A DNA stretch of 64,000 nt from Aquilaria yunnanensis. Lineage: Eukaryota; Streptophyta; Magnoliopsida; Malvales; Thymelaeaceae. Position 1 is the first letter of the stretch. Each line of letters opens with the position of its first letter. The position numbers and the translations under genes are program-made. The stretch is taken from the NCBI GenBank assembly GCA_039654915.1, contig CM077599.1:81374001-81438000 (forward strand), written 5' to 3'. Below the pieces are notes generated by a model. That model was not told the DNA's origin and did not search any database. It saw nothing but the letters and a program-made list of their open reading frames with translations. Below are positions 44,245 through 54,100 of the stretch, in pieces.

Positions 44245-45658
44245 GCGGTCATGGCCCTTGGCCGCTGAATTTGGGTCCCCTGTCTTTCCATTGTCATGAG
44301 GATGTTGGTCCTTGTGGTGTTCAGGGGTGTGAAGGTTGGGAGTTTCCTTCCCCGCATTCTCCGAGGTTGTCCTGCCTGTTCGGCTGGATATCGGCTTTGC
44401 TGGGTGGATCCTTAGGCCCGGTTGTGATCGGACTTCGGTCCACCCATTCTCAGCTCTTCGGCCGTCATGTGCTGTTCGGCCCTTCGGTAGAACTCGCCAA
44501 GTGTGTCCGGAGGGTCTTTGGAGAATTCGTAAAATAGCTGTGAATCCCTCCGAAGGCCCCGTGTCATCGCGAGGATGTGTATTTCGGGCCGAAAGTCTGG
44601 GACACTCAAAGCTTCTCTGTTAAACCTTTCAACATAGTCGCGGATGGTTTCTCCACTTATTTGCGCTATGTCGAACATTTGGACGGGCATCTTCGCCGTC
44701 GGCCGACTTCCAATGAATTGTTGTGTGAAGGCCGTAGATAAATCCTGAAACTCTATGATGGTTCCTGGAGCTAATGAATTGTACCAGGCTGTTGCTGGTC
44801 CTGTGAGGGTGACCTCAAAACATTTGCACAATGTGGCGTCGTCGGCACCGTGCATCATCATGTTGCGTCTATACTTGGTCAGATGAGCCTGTGGATCAGT
44901 TCGGCCATCGTACGTTTCCAGCCGAGGTAACGGAAGTCACCTGGCATGGCTGCTTCAACTATAGCTCGGGTGAATGAGGACTCATCCCCACAAAAGGTCC
45001 CAGATAGCCTGGCCCAGACGGGCTTACGGGCTACCTATTTTTCCACCCTGTCCAACCTCGCCAATATCTTCTCCAAAAGGAGCGTGGCGCTAGGCTCTTT
45101 CTCCTGGTGCTTGTAGGCTTTGTTGCAAGGAGATTGTCTGTGCCTCTTCGGGGAGTGACTTCGACGCCGAGGGGATGGAGACTTCGGCTCGGGTGATGAG
45201 TTTCTTTGGTATGGGACTTTAGGTCGCTTAGACCCCGCTTGTCCCGCAAGTCGTGCCCTGAGGGGTATGTTTTCTGTCGAAGACTCTTCAGGGGGGTCTC
45301 CACTTCCCGAACTGTGGTAGGTTGGCTTGGGGCTTTTCTCCCGAGGGCGTACTGGTAAGGAAGGCTTTTGGGCCTGAGTTTGTTGCGGCCACCTTCGATC
45401 TATATGTTGCGTCATTTTAGCCACAACAGATCGTTGAAAGTCGCACAGAAAACTCATGGTGATGACAAGAGGACGCTCATCCTCCGGCAAAGAAGTCCCT
45501 GGAATGGTTTGCTCAATAGTCAGTTGAACTTCAGGCGCGGACGGGGACCTCGGGAATCCCTTGTCCTTGGAACGTCGAGTCTCAACGACGACGACCTGAG
45601 GGTGGGTTCCCACAGACGGCGCCAAATGATGCCCGGCGGCATCTTCGTCAGAAGACAT
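44245..45658 (-). pseudogene. gag of the outer Tat-like element, interrupted by the nested insertion
   Basis: The minus-strand frame from 45739 to 45035 includes an ATG at 45656-45658 inside the LTR and encodes a Pro/Arg/Ser-rich region (SPSPRRRSHSPKRHRQSP) ending in a short helix (LLLEKILARLDRVEK). It meets a TAG at about 45032-45034, and the frame shifts once near 44930. From 44861 to 44412 it carries the retrotransposon gag domain (LTGPATAWYNSLAPGTI, then FTQQFIGSRP, then RDYVERFNREALSV). The nested element starts at 44244. The rest of gag resumes at 31705 with the CQFHHDHGHDTEDCF block. Clearly inactive. Confidence 0.82.
45606..45625 (-). other. Primer-binding site of the outer element
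   Basis: Next to the 5' LTR the minus strand reads TGGCGCCGTCTGTGGGAAC. The TGGCGCC start fits a tRNA 3' end. The full match to one tRNA species (Asp or Lys types are closest at the start) cannot be settled by eye. Confidence 0.65.
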
Positions 45659-46486
45659 TATGACTCCGAGAGGGACTTCCTGAGGGGGAGAACGTCTGGA
45701 GCTCAAGTTTTCCAAGGGAGTGTGCCTGAAAATACTCAAAATAGAGGGTTAGGAGGTCCCCGGGGTGTTTTTCCGGGGAGGAGCCTCCAATGCCTTAGTC
45801 AATGTCCTGAGAGGTGAAAGAGGGGGAGCACTATGAGGTTTAGTGGCCTTGCCTGTTTGTGTTTTCTCAAGGAGGAGGAGTCGAATCGTTTACCAGGGTC
45901 TGTTCCCTGGTATTTATAGGAGTGCCCAGCCCGTTCAGATGACGACACGTGTTCGATCGGATGTTTTCTGAGTTTCTGGGCGTAGGGGACAAGTAGCCGG
46001 TGGCAAGCTCTTTGAGCCTTGAACCGAGACAGGTCGTGACAAGACCTGGATGGCGTCGGCGTGTCAGACCGCCGTTTGGAGCGGCATGTAACGTTTGTGG
46101 GCAACATGTCAGAGGCTCATTAAATGCTCATACCGTACTCCCGAAGCCCTCTGGGCGAGACTGTCTTTTGGTATGGATGCCTTTCTTCAGAAGTTATGCT
46201 CGTAGTTCGGGGAGTCCTTTAGTTTGGTGGTTCTGCCTTCGGAGGATTTTCTCCTGCTTGTAAGGGCTAGGCCTCTGTCCCGAAGACGATCCGTTTGGTC
46301 CCCCGAAGGAGCCGGCAATACCTTTGGATTTCCTGGTGTATTAGCCGAAGTCCTGACTTCGTGGTGCTCAACTTCGCTCCTGCCGAGGTTAATGACAGTA
46401 CTTCTTTCCAGGCTACGCCAGGCTTCCCGAACACAACTTCGGGCGGGAAGTACGTACTAGGAGAGGTGAAAGCCCTTCGGCTATCA
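45627..46486 (-). repeat. 5' LTR of the outer element (860 bp)
   Basis: Pairs with 23322-24180. It begins TGATAGCC and ends GGCATCA on the minus strand. TATA box (plus TATTTATA) at 45911-45918. Seven CCGAAG/CTTCGG hexamers lie in the first ~345 nt of U3 (46141-46480). Confidence 0.93.
45911..45918 (-). promoter_or_regulatory. LTR TATA box of the outer element (5' LTR)
   Basis: The minus strand reads TATAAATA, 568 nt into the LTR. Conserved in the 3' LTR at 23606-23613. Confidence 0.6.
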
Positions 46487-46491
46487 GCATT
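46487..46491 (+). repeat. Target-site duplication GCATT (right) of the outer element
   Basis: Matches 23317-23321. Confidence 0.9.
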
Positions 46492-46738
46492 ACTTTGAGG
46501 GATTTAAACACTATTTTTTGACATATTCATAAGAGACATTCGAGCCATAGCACATAGTTCCATAAAACCATGAATTGAAATTTCATCACATAACTGTCGT
46601 AACCCGTGGAACTGGTTCGTGTAATAAATAATAGGAGGAGGATGACAATCAAATTTAAACCCAAATGACGAAAAGTGAACATTTGCGACTTTTAAATTTA
46701 GGTGCTCTCTGTGCTTAATTAATGGATGGAAAATTAAA

Positions 46739-47575
46739 GGCCAAAATACCCCTTCAGTCCCTGAACCCGGTGGACCAGGACATTTACCTCCCTGGACTCG
46801 AACTTGGCCCAACTCAGTCCCTTAAGCCGCTTAAATGGGTCAGTCAACCCCTTTGACTGACCCGCGCCTCTCACGTGCCTAGTGTCGTTCGTCCTTGTTT
46901 GCTAATCCTGTTCGTCCGTTTTCCAGCAGTCTTCTTCTGCTCCCCATGGATTCGCCCTTTCGAACGAAAATCAGCATATCGCCCCCCGCCGCCCACACTG
47001 TCCGCTGTTACACCACCGACGAAGGTAGAAAGACACGAGAAGATGGAGCAGTGGCGGCAGAGGCTGAGCTGGCCTGGGTTTTAGGCTGCCTCGCTTAGGA
47101 TGGCGACGCTGACAATGAAATGGTTGGCGGAGAGTGGGGCGTATGAAGGGTATAGCGCTGGACTAGGCTTCAGATTGATTGGGGGAATCGAGTGTCTCTG
47201 GCCCGAGGAAGAAGATAGCCTGTTTGTAATGTATATAAGATCATGGTAAATTAGTGAAAAATTAAGAAGTTTAGGATAATTTATGTAGTTTCTCCTTCTC
47301 TTGTTATATTGTAAAACTATTACTCATTTACTCCCTATAGTTTATCAGGTGTTATAATTATAACCCTAAATGTTCATATGGGTCACTGAACTCGTTGTTG
47401 GGCAGACAGAATCAGACGGCGTCTATGAAAGCCTATCACGTGACACGCACTGGCCAGTCAAAGGGGTTGACCGACCCCCTTTAGCAAGTTTGGGGGCTGA
47501 GTTGAACTGAGTTCAAGTTCAAGGGGGTAAGTGTCCTAGTTAACCGAGTTCGGGGGCTGAAGAAGTATTTTGGCC
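46739..47575. mobile_element. Mutator-like element with ~140-bp GC-rich inverted ends
   Basis: The ends are GGCCAAAATA and TATTTTGGCC. The inverted repeats continue with GGACA-TTAC-CCC, CAACTCAG-CCC and GTCAACCCCTTTGACTG. The 9-bp duplication AAAATTAAA is perfect (46730-46738 and 47576-47584). The interior (about 46880-47230) is GC-rich and includes a short frame from the ATG at 46946 that resembles the start of an exon but has no recognised domain, so it may be a captured gene piece. Confidence 0.82.
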
Positions 47576-47584
47576 AAAATTAAA

Positions 47585-48521
47585 CCGGTTTGATTCTTAC
47601 CCCGCATTAAGGCTATCATGGCCAATGAGTTTAGGCAACAAAGATGTAAATAGAAAAGTAGTGGCTGTGATTGATGGCGAGAAAGACGAGACGCAATAGA
47701 GCCGAGAGTAGGAACCTAGGGGTTTTGGTCACAAATGAATATGAGATAGGAAGCAAGAAGAGGTTGGGTTGGTTTTACTTTTACAGTGCCTTCCTACAAG
47801 TATAGGATAGGCAAAGTGTGACATAAACTAGGAACGAAGCAAAAAATAAGATACTGCGACTATGAATGTCTGTTTTGAAAGATAAATGAGTTAATTTTGT
47901 AAAATAGAGGAAAAAATGAATGAATATTAACGTGTATTCTAACTTTTAAACTTTTTTTTTTAATTGTGAGAATCATTAGAAGTGTATAGATTATATAGAT
48001 TACTGTAGGAAAGCTAAGGTGATGGAGTGAAGTGCCAGCTGCCCAAAATATTGGAGGACTATAAGTGTAATTTGATAACTTTTAGATGTCTGATATTTTT
48101 GGAATGCGGTACCACTTGAGTCCTGGTCTTTCATCAAGGTGTCTACATGCAATTGTTATCTAAACTAACTATTGTAGACACCTTTCAAACTTAAAAAGTC
48201 AATAAAATATATATTTTTTTTAATTAAAACATAGTAAACATTATGTATTATGCTTATTTTGTAGAATGGTATTTCATTCATTGTATGATTTTTAGGTTTT
48301 TCTGATGTATAAGAAAAAAGGATGTACCACAAGATAGCTTAAAATAACATGACTGAGAAAAGAACTGATTTGCCCCAAAATATATCATGCTTTATATATA
48401 TGATTAGGCTGGATAAACAATGGTGATTTACCATGGACACAGCTATGCTTGTGTAATGCTCCAAGTAGATTGCCCTTGTTGAAAGCGAGCATCTTTTTTA
48501 ACATTCTGGAGAAGCGTATCA
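47585..48521. other. Intergenic, no gene seen
   Basis: AT-rich sequence between two Mutator-like elements, with no supported frame or RNA gene. Confidence 0.5.
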
Positions 48522-48530
48522 TCTTTTAAA

Positions 48531-49869
48531 GAATTAATTGCATTTATGACCCATATTTTTTTTTATTAATGTTCTATTTTGGACTCCAACCTAAAAATTT
48601 TACATGAAAAATTCTTAATCTCAATTTATTATTTCAATTTAGACATTTAAAAAGATAGAAAACATTAAAATTAATGAAACTAACTATATGGCATACCAAC
48701 TTGTGGCGATTCGCCATGTTAGCACAATAAGCAAACGCTCATTGATGTTGTGTAAAAGGAAGAAAAAATAATAAAAAGAATTAACTTGAAACCTAGATAC
48801 CCATCACCAGCGAATTCCTCGCTAGTGGCCTTTCCACCTTCCTCATGCTCATCTGCCCATCTCAGTCTACTTTGATTCACAATCTGGGTCGCTTTCTTGA
48901 ATTAAATAACTGCTCTTGGTTTTTGATAGTTACTCGAAGCCATAGAGTTTTGATCTTAGAGCTTAAAGCTTAAAGAAAAGGATTTTCTGGCAAGTCTTCC
49001 ATGGAAGAAGAGCTGGATCGAGTAGAAAAGGTGCTGACAGTTGAGCCTATGATTCCAAAAATCAGAGCTTTATTTGAAGATGGCCGGAATCTTTCGCTAG
49101 AAACCACGAGGGTTTGCAAAGACAGTGGCAAAGTCTTTAGCTCCGGCAAGGCTTATGGCGGTCAACCCGTGAAGGCTTCAGCGACTAAACCAGCTCCGAT
49201 CAAGAAAGAGGACAAACAACCACCAGTCCTCCACGAACTTCGATCCCGATTTGAAGAACCAGCTATTCGACATTGAGGGTTGGGCTTTGTAGAGTTTGAA
49301 TCAAATTACAAAAACCCCATAATTCATGGACCCAATTTCTTCTGGCCTCTCATCAACAATCCTTGACCGATAAATCGATTTCTTCCTCGACCAGATTCAA
49401 TTTCTTCCTCTAAGTATTGTTTTATCCTTCTGCCTCCCCTCCTTCCCTGCCAAGCCAATGCCCTCACGCCAATGTTGCCTAGTCTGAATTCACCCAAAAA
49501 TTCACCAGATCGTAGGATGCCGAGAGGAGGGGAGAGAGTACACAATGAAAATTAAGCGGACATTAGGAGGTGAGAGAGTAGACGGCAAAAATCAGGCAAG
49601 AGAGTAGATGTGGCAAATTATTTTCTTACTTTTATTAGTTTTCTTCCTTTTCACATCATTGGCATCAATTGGTTATTGTATTACTGTGGTAAATTGTCGC
49701 ACACTGATGTGTGATGTAGCTAGTTCTATCCATTTTAATGTTTTCGTCCTTAAAAGAAATAATATAGAACACTAAGTTAAGGTTGAAGACTTTCTATATA
49801 AGATTTTGAAGTTAAGATTTAAAATAGAATAATAATAAAAAGTTATAGGCCATACATGCAATTAATCCG
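48531..49869. mobile_element. Mutator-like element with ~190-bp inverted ends carrying a short ORF
   Basis: The left end (48531 to about 48725) and the reverse complement of the right end (about 49678-49869) share AATTAATTGCAT, GTTCTATTTT and AAAACATTAAAAT blocks. Flanks are TCTTTTAAA (48522-48530) and TCTTTTAAG (49870-49878), 8 of 9 identical. The GC-richer interior holds a 91-residue frame (49001-49276). The hAT copy 2 lies only a few bases further right. Confidence 0.75.
49001..49276 (+). CDS. Short ORF inside a Mutator-like element, possible captured gene fragment
   Basis: A 91-residue open frame starting at ATG (MEEELDRVEKVLTVEP) and ending TGA. It is hydrophilic, with charged helix-like N- and C-terminal parts (PPVLHELRSRFEEPAIRH) and a Gly/Ser/Lys-rich middle. 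No signal peptide, membrane segment or known domain. The codon use looks like that of a real exon. Because it lies between the inverted ends of a transposon, I infer a captured exon rather than a resident gene. Expression is unknown. Confidence 0.35.
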   Translation: MEEELDRVEKVLTVEPMIPKIRALFEDGRNLSLETTRVCKDSGKVFSSGKAYGGQPVKASATKPAPIKKEDKQPPVLHELRSRFEEPAIRH

Positions 49870-49889
49870 TCTTTTAAGAGATGGTAAAC

Positions 49890-50847
49890 TAGGGGTGAGC
49901 ATGGGTCGGGTTGGTTCAGTTTTATGGTGAAACCGAACCAACCCAAAATGGCCTCGGTTCCAGAATTTTTCTACCTAACCCAGAAACGAGAACCGAACAG
50001 AACCAGAACCATGGTTCTAGGTTTTTCGGTTCTGATTCTCGGGTTTTTCGGTTTATACCATATACCTATAACAACACTAAAATTCAATAAATCTACATCC
50101 ATAATCAGTTTTATGACATATTCAACATAATATACAATTAAATTAATATTTAAATATAAGTACTTAGATACATTCAAAAGAGTTTAAAATGTTGTTCTTA
50201 CAAAATTGGTTCAAAAGAGTTGCTTGTGGGGCATCTTTTATCTCAACTAGTTTACTTCATTCCAGTAATTCTAATATTGGTATGACATTCAAAATAGAAA
50301 ACTGAGCTTTTAAAACCATCTTCTTCAGTATCAAAACCTAAAATATGTTGATGTCATAAATTTTTAATTTTGCATGACTCAAATGAAAAAAAAAATCATA
50401 ATTGTGTTGTAAAGAATAGTCTGGAATAAAAGATCGAAAGCAAAATGACTTAGGAGTGGTGGGTCTATGAAGCAAAGTGATTTAGGTGAATATGGAGAAA
50501 TTTCGTAAATGATCCCACAACTTCCATACTGTTTCAATTTGGAACATCAGTTTAAAAATTTAATATAAAAACAAAAAATAACCATCATAATACTTCAAAG
50601 AAATATATATATATGTGTGTGTGTGTATAGATATATTAGTAATACTATAATTTTTATTATATATATATATATCTTGGGTTCGGTTCCACCTCGGGTTGGT
50701 TCCATATGGAACCAGAACTAACCAAAAAATCGTCGATTTTCCTATATGTGGAACCAACCCGAGAACCATGATCAATTTTTACCCAACCCAACCCAACCCA
50801 ATGAGGGTGGTTCGGTTTCGGGTTTACCCAACCCATGCTCACCCCTA
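49890..50847. mobile_element. hAT-type non-autonomous element, copy 2
   Basis: Same ends as copy 1 (TAGGGGTGAGCATGGGT and its inverse) and collinear with it throughout, including the GT microsatellite (about 50615-50627) and subterminal GGTTCGG/ACCAACCC repeats. The 8-bp duplication TGGTAAAC is perfect (49882-49889 and 50848-50855). Two copies of 966 and 958 bp at unrelated sites show the family has moved. Confidence 0.9.
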
Positions 50848-50855
50848 TGGTAAAC

Positions 50856-51191
50856 AACACAAGGTTCTAGGAAACCCACATTTCAGTCCTCAAAATATCA
50901 GAATGTTTTCGTCATAATCCCCTAATTTTCCCATCTGGCGAAACGTCCCAAAATTATTCTCCGGGATAAAGTGAAGGTCTAAGTCTAACTCAACTTTCCT
51001 TTCTCAAACACGTAACTATATTTTGTTCCTTCCCTACTCTATAAATCGGCTCCAACCGAAGCCCAAAGATGAAATATTCATCATCTCGAGTCCTGACTCC
51101 TGAGTCCTTTCGACGTTAACAGATACTAACATATAAATCCTCAATTGAACAAAGACCGTTAGACGATTCAATCTCATAAAATCGGCCAGCA
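50856..51191 (+). promoter_or_regulatory. Promoter and 5' leader of the TFIIF-alpha gene
   Basis: TATAAAT at 51040-51046 lies about 150 bp upstream of the ATG at 51192. The intervening sequence is a plausible leader. The hAT element ends only ~190 bp upstream of the TATA box, so it could influence this promoter. Confidence 0.5.
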
Positions 51192-54100
51192 ATGTCGTTC
51201 GATCTGATTCTGAAGCCGTCTTGCAGCGGATGCGGATCCACGGCGGAGTTGTACGGAAGCAATTGTAAGCACATGACGCTGTGCTTAACCTGCGGAAAAA
51301 CCATGGCCGAGAACAAGGCCAAATGCTTCGAATGCGGCGCCGTCGTCAACCGCTTAATTCGAGTTCGGTTTCTTTCTGATTACCTCTAGCTTCTCTCCCC
51401 CATAGATATGTGTGTGTATTTGTGCCCACGTTAATTTTGAAGTCTTATGTTGCTTTCTCTTCATCGATAGATGTTATTGAGTCCAGTGGAAGCGGTTTTA
51501 GGGTTTACCGAAAATTTGTGGAGGAAGTTCTTGGTAACATGAATTAGCTTTTATTGGTTGGAGAGGTTGGATTGTTACTGGTTTTTCTTTCGTTTTCGTG
51601 CGCAATCGTATTTTAGCTAGGCCTATCAATTCAATTAACTGATGTCTCTCTCTCTCTGATCACCCTCTGGCTTCTTGATTTGGTGTGCCGCTGTGAAGTT
51701 AGTACAACTTCTTTAACTTGAAGTCTACCCCTGTGTTATGGAATCTCGATGGGGCAATACTGCTGAATTTTCCTTTTGGGATTATTGTTTCCTTGTTTTT
51801 TGGGGACAAAACTAGTTTCATTGAAGAAGAAGCAGTAGCGATGGAATCCAGTTATACCCAGGGAGTGGCTACCATTCGGGATTTTTTTTTCTTAATATAT
51901 ATATATTCAGAAGCATCATTACAAGTTAAGGGAAGGAGATACTATTATTGTAATTAGGGAAAGGGCCATGCCATCTTTTTTGGTACCTGAATGACAATTG
52001 AACAAACTTTGTGTGGGATGATGTAGGAAGTGGGGAGACCAGAGTTTGACCTCTGCAACTCCCCCATATCCCCTTAAGCCTTTAGCCATATGCCAAAGGC
52101 TGAGGATACCGTTGGGGATTCTTGAATTCTCATTTGTGACATGTAGAGTTTGTGTATGAATAAATGAGAAGACAGCCATATGACTGCTTGGGGCAGTTTT
52201 ATAAATGCATATATGGCTATCTTACGTGACTGAAACGTCTCTAATGGTCAGTTTCATGACAACATATCAATCATGTTGGTATCCTTTGCTGATATGGTGG
52301 TGTTAGTTGTTACGGAGACACATGAGTATCCTTACTGATTTTTTGACTGTCAATAGGAAGTCATAAGATAAGCCGGTAGAATGATTTTGCCTTAAAAAGG
52401 TAGAAACTGCTTCTCTGGGTTTTTTTCTGTAATAAATTCTCGTCGCACAGATGCTAGGAAGCTGTCACTGCCTTGTAGTGTTGGATACAAATACATCAAA
52501 TCACTTTTGTTCTTGAAAAGACGTCTCTCTTACTAGTATTTTTCCTTTTCTGCTATTATTTGAAGATGTAATCTTCTGCGGATTTTTGAATTATTAGGAA
52601 TACAATGTTCGAGCAAACTCCAGTAGCGAGAAGAACTATTTTATTGGCAGGTTTGCAACTGGATTACCCAATTTCTCTAGAAAGAAAAATGCCGAGAATA
52701 AGTGGTCTCTGCAAAAGGATGGTCTACAAGGACGTCAACTTACTGATGCTTTGAGGGTACTGGCTTACCTGGTCGTCATGTTTACTCTTATGGTTTTCTC
52801 TTTTGAGGTGTTTTACAGCTAAGTTTAGACATGCTTCTCAAGATAGTCCCAAAATTTGAGGAGTTACTGAAATTTATGTAATTCCACAAGATTTCGTTGG
52901 AAGTTAATTATTCGTATTCATCTGTTTGCATGATATGTTGCATTGGATGATATGGTTCTGTTTTTCAAGAATGACTTCAGAGTTGATATGGAATTGCATT
53001 GTACTTCATTTCAGTTTCTGGAAGGAATTAAAGCACTATCAGTGTTGAATTGATTATTTTAGTGATCACTACTTCTCCAGTAGTGTTAGTGTTATGAATG
53101 ATATTGTTATTGAACATTGTGATTCCATTATAAAGGAGAAATACAAGAACAAACCTTGGTTCTTGGAGGATGAGACGGGCCAGTTTCAGTATCAGGGAAT
53201 TCTTGAAGGGTCACAATCGGCAACTTATTATCTGCTGATGATGCAAGGAAAGGAGTTTGTGGCTATTCCAGCTGGATCTTGGTATTAAATTTGGAATCCT
53301 GAATCATAGGCTATAGTCCTTCTGTGATGGGTATGAAGTAGTCACATCTTTTTGCTGTTTGATAGGTATAACTTCAACAAGGTTGCACAGTACAAGCAAC
53401 TTACCTTGGAAGAAGCAGAAGAGAAAATGAAGAATAGGAGAAAGACTGCAGATGGTTATCAGAGATGGATGATGAAAGCTGCAAACAATGGAGCTGCTGC
53501 TTTTGGTGAAGTTGAGAAGTTTGAGGAAAAGGAAAGTGGTGGGGGTGGTGGACGGGGACGTAAAAAATCAAGTGCTGATGATGATGAAGGCCATGCATCG
53601 GACAAGGGAGAGGAAGATGAAGAGGAGGAGGCTGCCAGGAAGAATAGGCTTGGCCTTAACAAAAGTGGGGGTGAAGATGATGATGAAGGCCCAAGGGGTG
53701 GTGATCTTGACATGGATGATGATGATATTGAGAAAGGTAAAGCCTTCTACTGCATTTGCTTTAAGCTTTTTCTATTGCATAGGTAATGAAATGTTCAATC
53801 TTTGGCGAATAATCATTTGGAGTTGTATTCAATTGTTTGATTAAATTTTTCTCACTCTCTGTTATTTTTTGGTCTGGCTTACTAGTTAGGCATGTGGTTA
53901 TGTATGTAACCATGTCAACGGTGAAGGCTTGTATTTCGTGTTCTCTTTAAATTTATTGGGCTTTATCTTTATAGTTTCTCAGTGGTTTATTTTCCTAAGG
54001 TGATGACTGGGAGCATGAAGAAATATTCACGGATGACGATGAAGCTGTTGCTATTGATCCTGAGGAACGGGAAGATCTAGCCCCTGAGGTTCCTGCCCCT

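Larger units (their letters stand above)
23322..46486 (-). mobile_element. Outer Ty3/gypsy (Tat-like) LTR retrotransposon, split by a nested Athila-like element
   Basis: Read on the minus strand: 5' LTR 46486-45627, primer-binding site just inside it, gag (split by the nested element at 44245/31705), pol 31705-27608 in the order protease, RT, RNase H, integrase, then an antisense gene at 24.7-27.3 kb, a polypurine tract and the 3' LTR 24180-23322. LTRs begin TG, end CA and are flanked by GCATT. The domain order with integrase last identifies Ty3/gypsy. The protease DDGS motif and an extra antisense gene between pol and the 3' LTR point to the Tat lineage. By hand count the LTRs differ at about 56 sites plus one indel in ~860 bp, about 90% of them transitions. 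The element is inactive. Confidence 0.92.

Noticed and set aside
53401..53713. Minus-strand frames over TFIIF-alpha exon 4
   Set aside because: Mirror frames of the acidic low-complexity exon.
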